Assembly (NCBI GenBank): GCA_026014485.1
Contig: JAOZIE010000002.1
Coordinates: forward strand, 47,081 to 111,080
DNA from: Candidatus Bathyarchaeota archaeon
GTDB taxonomy: Archaea > Thermoproteota > Bathyarchaeia > Bathyarchaeales > Bathycorpusculaceae
Direction: 5' to 3'
Length of the DNA stretch: 64,000 bases
Position 1 is the stretch's first letter, and each line of letters opens with the position of its first letter. The notes below the pieces were generated by a model that worked only from the letters and a program-made list of their open reading frames with translations, ran no database searches and had not been told where the DNA came from. Below are positions 44,175-52,341 of the stretch, piece by piece. The translations under genes were made by a program, and so were the position numbers.

Positions 44175-44837
44175 ATGAAGGTTTTTGCAGACCGCACTGA
44201 AGCTGGAAAACAACTTGCCTGCGCGTTGAAACCCGTAGACAAAGATGCCCTTGTGCTGGCGGTTCCCCGAGGGGGAGTGGTTGTTGGCTACGAAATTTCT
44301 TATGCTCTCAAAATCCAGTTGGATGTTCTAATAACCAAGAAGATTGGGGCTCCTGGAAACCCCGAGTTGGCAATAGGCGCTGTAGCTGAGGACGGCACTT
44401 ACCTTCTCGACGATAGCGTAGTTCATATGTTCAGTGCTCCCCAAAGCTACATCAGGGCAGAGGCTGAACGGCAGAAAAACGAGATAGAACGCCGACTCAG
44501 AACCTACCGTCAAGGCGCATCCAGCCCAGAGATTGCGGGGCGCGACGTCATACTTGTTGATGATGGCGTCGCCACAGGCGCCACGCTTAGGGCTGCATTG
44601 CGGTCTTTGCAGAACAGGGGCACCAAAACCGTGACTATTGCGGTTCCTGTTGGCCCATCAGACACCATACGCATGTTCCGTCGAGAAGCCGACCGTGTCG
44701 TTTGCCTCTCCACGCCTGAACCGTTCTACGCAATTGGCCAGTTCTACGAGGACTTTGACCAGACAACCGACGAAGAAGTCATCGAACTGCTCAAGCGGAA
44801 CAAACAGGAACTGCAGGACAACGAGGGAAAACCGTGA
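44175..44837 (+). CDS. Phosphoribosyltransferase-family protein
   Basis: 220 residues with the PRPP-binding loop ILVDDGVATGATLRAALR and an N-terminal hood region, VFADRTEAGKQLACAL and AVPRGGVVVGYEIS. This subgroup (ComF/Rv0571c-like) is often fused or next to a dienelactone-hydrolase-like domain; here a decayed hydrolase follows directly (see 44862-45107). Substrate base unknown. GAAGGAGGAGCTGA precedes the ATG, a strong ribosome site. Confidence 0.9.
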   Translation: MKVFADRTEAGKQLACALKPVDKDALVLAVPRGGVVVGYEISYALKIQLDVLITKKIGAPGNPELAIGAVAEDGTYLLDDSVVHMFSAPQSYIRAEAERQKNEIERRLRTYRQGASSPEIAGRDVILVDDGVATGATLRAALRSLQNRGTKTVTIAVPVGPSDTIRMFRREADRVVCLSTPEPFYAIGQFYEDFDQTTDEEVIELLKRNKQELQDNEGKP

Positions 44838-44861
44838 AAACGGTGCCAAAGAAAAAACGCT

Positions 44862-45107
44862 GTGAGGCTTTCCTTGGGAAAAGTAGTTGTGAACGGTACT
44901 TTGGAACTCAAGCGGCGCCAAAAGCATTGTGGTGTTTGCTCACGGCAGCGGCAGCAGATTCAGCCCAAGAAACAATTTTGTCGCGGGACTCATGAACAAA
45001 AAGGGCATTGCCCCTGCTGATTGACCTTTGGCAGCTAAAGGCCGCAGTAGACCAATGCGCAAGGCAATTCCTGGAAGTAGCCGAACTATCCATAGGCTGG
45101 TTCTAAA
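44862..45107 (+). pseudogene. Decayed alpha/beta-hydrolase (dienelactone hydrolase-like) remnant
   Basis: Three frames must be joined to read the gene. LGKVVVNGTLEL comes first. Then, shifted, GAKSIVVFAHGSGS and FSPRNNFVAGLMNKKGIA give the oxyanion-side HGSGSSRxSPRN motif of this hydrolase subgroup. Then, shifted again, LLIDLWQLKAAVDQCAR and FLEVAELSIGWF end at a stop. The order fits the family but about 100 central residues, including the nucleophile region, are missing. Its place just after the phosphoribosyltransferase matches the known pairing. No intact frame above 60 codons remains. Confidence 0.8.
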
Positions 45108-45155
45108 AACACCTGTAGAAAAGAAAACGGAAAAGAAAGGGAAATAGCGTTTAGG

Positions 45156-45503
45156 CTATTGGGAAAGGTACGTTGCGGGGCAGAGGAGTTTTTCTTGGTC
45201 TTCACTGAGTAAGCTCTCTGCTTTGAGTTCCTCAGCAACTTGTTTGCCAAGGTCCGTTAGATAGTAAATTTTGTATGTGTTCCGCCCGTTCCTTGACACT
45301 TTCATGTCTTCTTTGAAAAGCTGTGCATCCCTTAGGAGCTCGCAGTTTTTCAGGTCAGCCGACGGAATTATCATTCCCGCGCTTGCTTCCAGGTACCATA
45401 TGCCTTGTTCTTTGTTGTCTAACGCTGCAAGAAGGTACTTTTTGAATACCCCTGTTCGCCCTCTAATGTATTCGGAAAGGAACTCTCCAAGTTTCTGTGA
45501 CAT
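45156..45503 (-). CDS. Winged-helix DNA-binding protein
   Basis: 115 residues from the ATG at 45503. A helical N-terminus is followed by a winged-helix-like core: LLRDAQLFKEDMKVSRNGRNTYKIYYLTDLGKQVAEEL, where the last part is the typical wing and C-terminal helix. A TATA-like CCTTAAATCC (minus strand, about 45534-45543) lies about 35 bases upstream, and an inverted repeat (45546-45579) lies right behind it. It is divergent from the RecA-like gene at 45708. Autoregulation is plausible. Confidence 0.7.
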   Translation of the reverse strand: MSQKLGEFLSEYIRGRTGVFKKYLLAALDNKEQGIWYLEASAGMIIPSADLKNCELLRDAQLFKEDMKVSRNGRNTYKIYYLTDLGKQVAEELKAESLLSEDQEKLLCPATYLSQ

Positions 45504-45545
45504 GGTAATCAAAAAATAATTGAGTTCGAAAACGGATTTAAGGGT

Positions 45546-45579
45546 TGTCTATGTTTTGTCCTGAAAAGCCGCATAGACA
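45546..45579. promoter_or_regulatory. Inverted repeat in divergent promoter region
   Basis: TGTCTATG (45546-45553) and CATAGACA (45572-45579) are exact inverted copies 18 bases apart; the arms extend as GGTT/AACC with a small bulge. Placed directly upstream of the TATA of the winged-helix gene, it is a candidate operator. Confidence 0.45.
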
Positions 45580-45707
45580 AGCAACCTGCAGTCATTTTCT
45601 GTTCACTTTAACTTACCCCTCTCCCCAGCGCGGTGTAGTCGTTTCAACGGCAGCTTAAAAGCACTAAAACAACAATTGAGGCTTCACAGACAAGTGGAGC
45701 ACCTGAA

Positions 45708-46430
45708 ATGTCCCAAAGCCTCTTAGTTAAACCAGAAACACGCTCAACAACAACGAACCTTCTATCGCTGAACATGCGAAACGTAGACGACCTATTCCCA
45801 GGATTCACCCCAGGTGACTTCGCAGTCATCTACAGTTCCTCCTCACTGGCTTCTTTTGCTTCTTTGCTTTGCGTCCGAGCCCAGCTTCCCGCACAGTTAG
45901 GCGGCTTAAGCAGCAACGTAGTCTTCATCGACGGCGGAAACACATTTAAACTCCACCAAGTCGCCCGCCTCGCCAAACTACACCACATGGACCCCAAACA
46001 GGTACTGGACCGCATTTACCTTTCCCGCGCCTTCACAGCCTACCAAATGACCGCGCTGATTATGGAGCACCTGCAAAGCGCCGTAGAAAAATACCACGCT
46101 AAACTCGTGGTAATATCTGACCTTGCTGGGCTCTTCTCAGACAAAGACATACCCGACGAGGAAGCAAGACGCGTGTTCAGTCAAGTCGTCGCGTACCTTC
46201 AGAGCTTTACACGCCAAAACAAGATAATACTAATCGCCACATGCACTAGGCTACACAGCAACAGCCGAAGCATTCACCTCCAGAAGGCAACCAGCACGAA
46301 AGCAAACGTGGTTCTTGCCCTCAACCAAACAATGTACGACCGCGAATTCGCTCTAGAGAAGCACCCGCGTTTCATGCTGGGAACCGCCGAGTACCCCTCA
46401 GAGAACCTCCCGTTAACTGCTTTCATGTAA
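45708..46430 (+). CDS. RecA/RadA-superfamily protein lacking a P-loop
   Basis: 240 residues with the fold order of RadB/KaiC-like ATPases: NMRNVDDLFPGFTPGDFAVIY, a helix, VVFIDGGNTFKLHQVARLAK, LDRIYLSRAFTAYQM, the Walker B-like KLVVISDLAGLF, and a late FTRQNKIILIATC. The Walker A position reads YSSSSLASFAS with no GKT/S, so ATP binding is doubtful. It may be a regulatory or structural paralog of RadA/RadB. ATG follows CACCTGAA; the gene is divergent from a winged-helix regulator. Function unknown. Confidence 0.65.
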   Translation: MSQSLLVKPETRSTTTNLLSLNMRNVDDLFPGFTPGDFAVIYSSSSLASFASLLCVRAQLPAQLGGLSSNVVFIDGGNTFKLHQVARLAKLHHMDPKQVLDRIYLSRAFTAYQMTALIMEHLQSAVEKYHAKLVVISDLAGLFSDKDIPDEEARRVFSQVVAYLQSFTRQNKIILIATCTRLHSNSRSIHLQKATSTKANVVLALNQTMYDREFALEKHPRFMLGTAEYPSENLPLTAFM

Positions 46431-46492
46431 GAAAACCGTTGAATCCTGCTGCGCCAAGGGGTCTAGGTGAAACGGGACAAAACAAAAAGCAA

Positions 46493-46501
46493 ACTATTAA
46501 A
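46493..46501 (+). promoter_or_regulatory. Probable TATA box of SRP RNA gene
   Basis: ACTATTAAA lies about 28 bases before the predicted 5' end of the SRP RNA. Confidence 0.5.
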
Positions 46502-46525
46502 GACCAAACTTTTGTTTCTTATTTT

Positions 46526-46846
46526 GGCGGTAGGCCTTAGGCGGGGGGGTAGGGGTCCCTTGTACCGTAAACCCTCTACACGACGGGCTGACAGCAGATG
46601 CTGAGGCGTAAAAGGCCGTTTGGACCCTCATTCCCGAAACATTGACTATCCGTCCCTTGAGGCTGGCGGTTTCCGAGCGGTTTCCGTAGGGAAATCGTCT
46701 TCGGGATTCATCAGGCGAATCTGGCTAGGCTCGGGAGAGAGCAACCTAAGTTTGGGCGTTCAGTGCACAAGGGGTCGCGGGTAAGAGCGTAGGGCTTGAG
46801 GTGCCAGGCGGAGTCTAGACGTCAAACCTCTGTGACCTACCGCTAC
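46526..46846 (+). ncRNA. Archaeal signal recognition particle (7S) RNA
   Basis: About 320 bases with no reading frame. The ends pair: GCGGTAGG (46527-46534) with CCTACCGC (46836-46843), forming archaeal helix 1. The 5' domain resembles other archaeal 7S RNAs: GGGGGGTAGGGGTCCC, then TGTACCGTAAACCC. Helix 8, the SRP54 site, is recognisable at about 46722-46750: GGCTAGGCTC, a GGGA loop, then GAGAGCAACCTAAG, matching the conserved asymmetric-loop and tetraloop layout. It scaffolds SRP54 and SRP19 for cotranslational membrane targeting. A pyrimidine-rich tract (46843-46860) follows the 3' end. Confidence 0.88.
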
Positions 46847-46957
46847 TTCTTCTTTACCTCTCATTTCAATTGATGCCGCCAAAGCTTACCGTAACCCTTT
46901 TTGTTATGTAGCTCTGTTGAGCGCCAGAATTTAGCCAGAGCATCCAGCAGGCAGCGG

Positions 46958-47896
46958 CTATTTTTTGAGGCGCTTTTCGAAAATCACGTTTGGGTTCAAA
47001 TCTGCGTTTGCCTCTATCAGTTCTTTGAGTTCCCGAATAGACATGTTTAGGGCTATTATGGGCGTTCTGTCGCCGCCTTTCTTCATGAGGTTTTTCAGCA
47101 CTGTGTTCTCTGTGCCTTTGCCTTCAAAAACTACAAACCGTACCCAAAAATCGTTTTCATCTAAGATTTGAAGGAGGTCGCCGAGTTTTTGTCCGAGAAT
47201 TTGCGGATGTAGCTCCACCAGAATCGCGATGTTTTTCTTGAGTGTGTTGGGCATTCCTTTGAAAATTTCGTATTCGTAGCCTTCGACATCCATGCGGAGA
47301 AGCCGCGGCGGTTTTTTATCTTTGACGAAGTTGTCTACAGTCTGCATGGGTACGTCTTCTTCGCCTACGATTTCTCCGCCCACATACTCTTTGTTTACAG
47401 CACACAAGTTGACGGAAGTGGACACGTAAATCTTGGATTGCTTCACATTTTCGCCGAATGCAAACCTGTAGCTGCACACGTTATCTAACTGGTTTAGTTT
47501 GATGTTTGTCTTTAGCAGATTGAAGTTCTCGTGGACTGGTTCAACAGCGTACACTTTGCCTTGTTTTCCAACGAGTTGCGATTCAACTAAAACGTAGTAG
47601 CCGATGTTGGCTCCGATGTCCAAGGCGACATCGCCTTTTTTTAGTATGCCTGAGCGCAGCAGGTAATCTGTGCAGATGGGTTCTCTTTTTCTGTAGATGT
47701 ATAAGTCAGAGTGGATTGCTCCTTTTCTGGGGTACACCAGCATCTTGGATTTGTTTACTTCGACAATTGCGGTTTTGGGAAAATATCTGAGTCTTCCAAT
47801 GAAGCCGTTTAGCAGTACCGCTATTAGAACCGAAACGGTTTTCACAAAACCGAGTTTACTAGCCTGACTGAGAGTTCTGTGAAATGGCGTCGGCAT
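46958..47896 (-). CDS. FkbM-family methyltransferase
   Basis: 312 residues. The SAM-dependent fold begins at about residue 90 with GDVALDIGANIGYYVLVES, then VYAVEPVHENFNLLKTN, RLLRMDVEGYEYEIFKGM and IAILVELHP, the FkbM signature order. An N-terminal hydrophobic helix (about 15-35) may attach it to the membrane. Such enzymes often O-methylate sugars of glycans or glycolipids. It is divergent from the TrmB-like regulator, with an inverted repeat in between. Confidence 0.88.
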   Translation of the reverse strand: MPTPFHRTLSQASKLGFVKTVSVLIAVLLNGFIGRLRYFPKTAIVEVNKSKMLVYPRKGAIHSDLYIYRKREPICTDYLLRSGILKKGDVALDIGANIGYYVLVESQLVGKQGKVYAVEPVHENFNLLKTNIKLNQLDNVCSYRFAFGENVKQSKIYVSTSVNLCAVNKEYVGGEIVGEEDVPMQTVDNFVKDKKPPRLLRMDVEGYEYEIFKGMPNTLKKNIAILVELHPQILGQKLGDLLQILDENDFWVRFVVFEGKGTENTVLKNLMKKGGDRTPIIALNMSIRELKELIEANADLNPNVIFEKRLKK

Positions 47897-47945
47897 TGAC
47901 TAACTCACTGTGCCTTTTGTCGGAGGAGCGCAACAATATGAATTG

Positions 47946-47971
47946 GTGTAACGTACATATTGTACTTACAC
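47946..47971. promoter_or_regulatory. Interrupted palindrome between FkbM methyltransferase and TrmB-like regulator
   Basis: GTGTAA-c-GTAC-atatt-GTAC-TTACAC: 6 + 4 bp arms with one bulged base, about 50 bases before one gene and about 130 before the other. The symmetry and position suit an operator for the adjacent regulator. Confidence 0.5.
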
Positions 47972-48099
47972 TAAAACGGGCGATGTGTAGCCGTTCAATT
48001 TTTTATGTCTCTGCATAAAAATTTATTGTTTCTTTTGAAATTAGGAAGAATTTGGAAAAAAACCTAAATGTGAGTAAAAGTCTCCCATAAAAGAGAAAC

Positions 48100-48960
48100 A
48101 TGTTACTCTCCAATAAAGAAGAAGAGGTGCTGAGCAACTTGGGACTCACGTTATCCCAAGCTAAGGTTTACCTCACGCTCATCAGAAAGGGATCCTCCAA
48201 AGTAGCTGACATTTCTCAAGAGTCCAAAATTTGCCGGGAGCACCTGTATCCGTTGTTGAACGCCCTGGAGAAAATGGGTCTTGTTGAAAAACAGTTGGGG
48301 ACTACAACAATTTATGTCGCGGCGCCTCCAGAGAGCGCACTGCCGGTGCTTGTCCAGAACAAACAGCAAGAGGTTTCCGAGCTCAAAACTAAAGTAAAAG
48401 AAATCATGGAAGCCTACACGACTAAAAAGTGGTCGGCATCCAATACCCGAAAAATAAAACGGGAAATCACCGTTACTTCAAATCGCGAACGCAGCCTAAA
48501 CAAGGTGCGCAATTGCTTTGAAAACGCCAAATCCAAAATTGAACTCGTACACACATGGAAGAGGTTCGTTCAGTTCTGGGATTACTATGAAGAAACCCTC
48601 ATCGACGCCATGTCCAGAGGTGTAAAAATAAGGCAAATCGCCGAGTATCCAGCTAATTTGAAGCAGATGAAACTCATGACTCGACAAGCATTCCTCAACA
48701 AAAACTTCGAATTACGCTTCATCAACCAAGTCGGCGGCAACATCGCCCTGTTAGACAACGAAAGAATATACCTGAGCACCACGCACCGCAAGGAGAATCT
48801 GGGGCAGACTCCTCTGGTTTCCTCAAACTACGAGGGCTTCGTGGGGGTCATGCAGCACTACTTTAAATTGACTTGGAAAACCGCTCGTCACTGGACACCC
48901 ACAATGGACATATCTGAAACAAGCAACCCCCCGCACGCGCAATTAGCCGACTCCATTTAG
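48100..48960 (+). CDS. TrmB-family transcriptional regulator
   Basis: 286 residues. The N-terminal winged helix (about 5-75: SNLGLTLSQAKVYLTLIRKGSSKVADIS; REHLYPLLNALEKMGLVEK) matches the TrmB DNA-binding domain. A short coiled segment (about 85-110) leads into a C-terminal phospholipase-D-like effector domain (RSLNKVRNCFENAKSKIEL; ALLDNERIYLST). TrmB proteins usually sense sugars. The divergent glycan-type methyltransferase and the palindrome between them suggest local control. Confidence 0.85.
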   Translation: MLLSNKEEEVLSNLGLTLSQAKVYLTLIRKGSSKVADISQESKICREHLYPLLNALEKMGLVEKQLGTTTIYVAAPPESALPVLVQNKQQEVSELKTKVKEIMEAYTTKKWSASNTRKIKREITVTSNRERSLNKVRNCFENAKSKIELVHTWKRFVQFWDYYEETLIDAMSRGVKIRQIAEYPANLKQMKLMTRQAFLNKNFELRFINQVGGNIALLDNERIYLSTTHRKENLGQTPLVSSNYEGFVGVMQHYFKLTWKTARHWTPTMDISETSNPPHAQLADSI

Positions 48961-49024
48961 GGCATTCTCCCCTTCTCCATTTTGGGTACCCATTTTTATA
49001 ACTGATCACGTAGGCAATCAGCGG

Positions 49025-49405
49025 CTATTTCAGGGATTCTTTGAGTTTGACCAAATACGCCATGACTTCATCCGCGTTAGGTTGGCTCATGTTAAACGCA
49101 AGTTCTATTGCTGGGCGCGGGTTTAACCGGGCAGACCCCCGAAGTGTGGTTACGGCGTTTTCCAAGTTCTCCAGAAGCGAAAGCCAAGTTATCTTGGTTT
49201 TCTGTCCCTGCAACATGTAGAGCGTGAGGATGTGGGAGCTTATCCTGTTTAGGCTATCCTTGAAAACCTCAAGGGTAGCGAAGACTTCTACTGTATCGTA
49301 TTCTTTACCGCTGAGATAGTCCCTTATGATAGAATAGTGCTTTTGGAGTGCTTCAATTTCTGCGGTGAGGGCGGTTTTTACTTGAGTTCCCTTTTCGTTC
49401 TGCAT
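49025..49405 (-). CDS. Helical hypothetical protein
   Basis: 126 residues, almost entirely helical (TAEIEALQKHYSIIRDYLSG; FKDSLNRISSHILTLYMLQG), without cysteines, signal peptide or membrane helix. TTAAGGAG-like bases precede the ATG. It lies 81 bases downstream of nothing related and ends before a plus-strand regulator. No family recognised. Confidence 0.6.
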   Translation of the reverse strand: MQNEKGTQVKTALTAEIEALQKHYSIIRDYLSGKEYDTVEVFATLEVFKDSLNRISSHILTLYMLQGQKTKITWLSLLENLENAVTTLRGSARLNPRPAIELAFNMSQPNADEVMAYLVKLKESLK

Positions 49406-49486
49406 CCGTTTAGTCTCCCTTCTTTAAGGAGAACTAGAAGTACATAAAATTTCTCAAAAAGAATAAACTTGGAAAAAACCAAGGGG

Positions 49487-50296
49487 TTATTTTAGGGTAG
49501 CTTGTTTGAGTTTTTTGGTTGTCGCCTCAAGTTTTGCAAGCATTTCTTTAGGGTTGCCTTGGTCTGCGGCGATTATGTTGACGAATGCACTGCCCACGAT
49601 GACGCCGTCTGCGCCCGCAGCTAAAATGCGTTTAACATGCTCGGGCTTGGAGACGCCAAACCCAACCGCCAGCGGAATCCGCCCAGCAGTGAAGGGCAGA
49701 ACCCTTTTGACTAGGCTTAGGGTTGAGTCTGCGACTGCGGTTTTTGCGCCTGTGACCCCGAAATGCGAAACCAGATACAGAAACCCTGAGGTGCCCGCGA
49801 CGATTTTGGTGAGCCGCTCGTTTGTTGTGGAGGGTGCGGCGAGGAAAATCGTGTCGGTTCCTGAGGCGACCGCGGCTTTCTTGAGGTCGGCGGCTTCTTC
49901 CATGGGGAGGTCAGGAATTATGACGCCGTCAACTTTGCTGCGTTTAGACAGGGTAAAGAATTTCTCTAAGCCCATTTTGAAAACTGGATTATAGTAGGTC
50001 ATAGCCGCTATGGGTATGTTATGTTGCTTCTTTATCGCTTTGGCGGTTTCAAGCACCATTTTCGGGGTGGTTTTCGCCTTCAGAGCACGTACACTTGCCG
50101 CTTGAATGGTTGGTCCATCCGCGATGGGGTCTGAGAACGGGATGCCTAACTCCAAGATGTCAATGCCTCCTCTAACGAGCGCGCCAGCAATCAGCGGCGT
50201 AAGTTCGGGTGTGGGGTCGCCTGCCATCACGTAGCCGACTAAAGCGCCGTTGCCCTGTGCCTTCAGCTTCCCGAAAACTTCGCTTATGGCGCTCAT
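49487..50296 (-). CDS. trpA: Tryptophan synthase alpha subunit
   Basis: Splits indole-3-glycerol phosphate and passes indole to TrpB. 269 residues, TIM barrel with [20 protein letters not shown] (catalytic Glu region), [23 protein letters not shown] (catalytic Asp), [13 protein letters not shown] and [11 protein letters not shown]. Its start overlaps trpB's end as ATGA. Last gene of the trp operon. Confidence 0.97.
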   Translation of the reverse strand: MSAISEVFGKLKAQGNGALVGYVMAGDPTPELTPLIAGALVRGGIDILELGIPFSDPIADGPTIQAASVRALKAKTTPKMVLETAKAIKKQHNIPIAAMTYYNPVFKMGLEKFFTLSKRSKVDGVIIPDLPMEEAADLKKAAVASGTDTIFLAAPSTTNERLTKIVAGTSGFLYLVSHFGVTGAKTAVADSTLSLVKRVLPFTAGRIPLAVGFGVSKPEHVKRILAAGADGVIVGSAFVNIIAADQGNPKEMLAKLEATTKKLKQATLK

Positions 50297-51468
50297 ATTT
50301 TTGCCCCCATGAACTTTGCTACTGACTCCACGTCTTTATCTCCCCGACCTGAAAGTGTCACCACGACAGTTTGTTTCTTCTTCATTTTCTTGGCAAGCTT
50401 CATACCAAACGCCAAAGCATGTGACGACTCCAACGCGGGGATGATGCCCTCGGTTTGTGAAAGCGCCAGAAAAGCATCGACTGCTTCTTTGTCGGTGGCG
50501 CAAGCATACTCTGCCCTGCCAAGGGCGTTGAGGAAAGAGTGCTCGGGACCCACGCCGGGGTAGTCTAAGCCTGCGGAGACGCTGTGGGTGTTTTGGATTT
50601 GCCCCTCTGCATCCTGCAGAACATAAGTTAGCATGCCGTGGAAAACCCCTTCTGCTCCTGCGCCCAGTGAGGCAGCGTGTTTACCTGTTTCTAAGCCTTC
50701 ACCTGCAGCTTCCACACCATACAGCTTCACTGAAGCTTCATCCTCGAATGGGAAGAATGTGCCTGCAGCGTTGCTGCCTCCACCTACGCACGCGACCACG
50801 GCATCAGGTAGGCGGGCTTCTTTTTGGAGACACTCTGCTCTGAGTTCGTTGCCTATGACGCATTGGAAGTCACGCACCATCATGGGGTACGGGTGGGGAC
50901 CCACAACTGATCCGATGAGGTAATGTGTGTTCTGCAGGTTAGTTACCCAGTCGCGGAAGGCGTCGTTGATGGCGTCCTTCATGGTTTTGCTACCTGCCTC
51001 AACAGGATGCACTTTTGCGCCCAGCAGGTTCATGCGAAAAACATTAAGCCGCTGCCGTGCCATGTCGTCGGTTCCCATGTAAATTTCCGCTTTCAAACCC
51101 AATACTGCAGCTGCCATAGCCGTTGCCACTCCATGCTGCCCTGCGCCTGTTTCCGCGATAACCCGCGTTTTGCCCATCCGCTTAGCCAGCAGCGCCTGTC
51201 CCAGCGTGTTGTTGATTTTGTGTGCTCCCCCATGCGCGAGGTCTTCACGTTTCAGGTAGATTTTTGCGCCGTCTACTTTTCGCGTTAGGTTCTCAGCGTA
51301 GTAAAGGGGTGTAGGTCTGCCTGCGTACTCGCTTAAGTAGTAGTTTAGTTCCTGCTGGAATTTGGCGTCTTGTTGGGCTTCTGTGTAGGCTTCTTCCAGC
51401 TCCGTTACGGCTTGCATGAGCACTTCGGGCACGAAGCGTCCGCCGTACTTGCCGTACTTGCCGTCCAC
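50293..51468 (-). CDS. trpB: Tryptophan synthase beta subunit
   Basis: PLP enzyme joining indole and serine. 391 residues with the PLP-lysine motif [43 protein letters not shown] and SGRGDKD; it is the TrpB1 type. The listed start is a GTG at 51468. A strong AGGAGG lies at 51517-51522, about 49 bases upstream, and the frame between them is open (KKLSNYP leading into [10 protein letters not shown]). The true start may therefore be a non-standard codon upstream. trpF would normally precede this gene; see the relic at 51510-51539. Confidence 0.95.
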   Translation of the reverse strand: MDGKYGKYGGRFVPEVLMQAVTELEEAYTEAQQDAKFQQELNYYLSEYAGRPTPLYYAENLTRKVDGAKIYLKREDLAHGGAHKINNTLGQALLAKRMGKTRVIAETGAGQHGVATAMAAAVLGLKAEIYMGTDDMARQRLNVFRMNLLGAKVHPVEAGSKTMKDAINDAFRDWVTNLQNTHYLIGSVVGPHPYPMMVRDFQCVIGNELRAECLQKEARLPDAVVACVGGGSNAAGTFFPFEDEASVKLYGVEAAGEGLETGKHAASLGAGAEGVFHGMLTYVLQDAEGQIQNTHSVSAGLDYPGVGPEHSFLNALGRAEYACATDKEAVDAFLALSQTEGIIPALESSHALAFGMKLAKKMKKKQTVVVTLSGRGDKDVESVAKFMGAKI

Positions 51469-51509
51469 TGGGTAGTTGCTTAGTTTCTTGCTGAGTCTGG
51501 TTTCCGTTT

Positions 51510-51539
51510 CTACTTTCCTCCTTTAATGTTTACTTTCAT
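51510..51539 (-). pseudogene. Ten-codon mini-ORF, possible trpF relic
   Basis: Between trpC and trpB, an ATG starts a frame encoding MKVNIKGGK and then stops. TrpF proteins begin MKVKICGIT, so this could be the surviving start of a deleted trpF. Its GGAGG now sits where a trpB ribosome site would be. The evidence is short and could be coincidence. Confidence 0.3.
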
Positions 51540-51549
51540 GATGAATTGT

Positions 51550-52341
51550 TTAGGCATATGCATTCACTAACTCCCTAACTTTTGCTTCCACGTTGTCAGC
51601 CAACATAACCGCTGAACCGACCAGAAAAGCCTGTGCGCCGCACTTCCGCAGAAAACGCACATCCGCAGCCGCCAAGACGCCGCTTTCACTCACCACTGGC
51701 TTGACGTTAGCGTCGACGGGCTGGTTTCTCTTTAGGATGCTTTGGGTCACTTTTAAGTCTACTTTTAGGGTTCCGAGGTCGCGGTTGTTTATTCCCACTA
51801 AGTCGGCGTTGCTGGTTACTGCGCGGCTGAATTCATCAGCGTTGTGGGTTTCCAAGAGAACCTCCAGTTTTCTGGCGTGCGCATCAGCAATCATGCTGCT
51901 TAAGGTTTCCTGACAGTATCCTCGGTCAAAGAGCGCCTGAATCAGTAGTACCACGTTAGCGCCCATTCTTGACGCCGCCGACAACTGGAGTGGACTCACA
52001 ATTATGTCTTTCATGAGAATCGGCAACTCCACCGCCTCTCTGACCCTGCAAAGGTTACTCAAGGACCCCTGAAAGTGCTTTGGCTCCGTCAAAACCGAGA
52101 TGCCAACTGCCCCCGCCCTCGCCATGGCTTGCGCGAGGCGTTCTGGCTCTAAACTCTTTCTTATGGTGCCCGCGGAGGGCGAAGCGGCTTTTACCTCAGC
52201 GATTATGGGCGCTTTGCTGCATTCGGAGATTGCGGCGCTCAAGCTTGCGGGGCAGACAACTGCTTTTTTGGGGGCGGTGTAGTAGCCGCTGGCAACCGTT
52301 GCTTTCGCGTCCGCCGCAAGAGTATCCAGAAAGTCAGGCAT
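51550..52341 (-). CDS. trpC: Indole-3-glycerol phosphate synthase
   Basis: Ring closure of CdRP to indole-3-glycerol phosphate. 263 residues, TIM barrel with IIAEVKAASPSAGTI (catalytic Lys), ILMKDIIVSPLQLS (Lys), LEVLLETHNADEF (Glu), VGINNRDLGTLKVDL and VSESGVLAAADV. Overlaps the end of trpD by eight bases. Confidence 0.97.
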   Translation of the reverse strand: MPDFLDTLAADAKATVASGYYTAPKKAVVCPASLSAAISECSKAPIIAEVKAASPSAGTIRKSLEPERLAQAMARAGAVGISVLTEPKHFQGSLSNLCRVREAVELPILMKDIIVSPLQLSAASRMGANVVLLIQALFDRGYCQETLSSMIADAHARKLEVLLETHNADEFSRAVTSNADLVGINNRDLGTLKVDLKVTQSILKRNQPVDANVKPVVSESGVLAAADVRFLRKCGAQAFLVGSAVMLADNVEAKVRELVNAYA

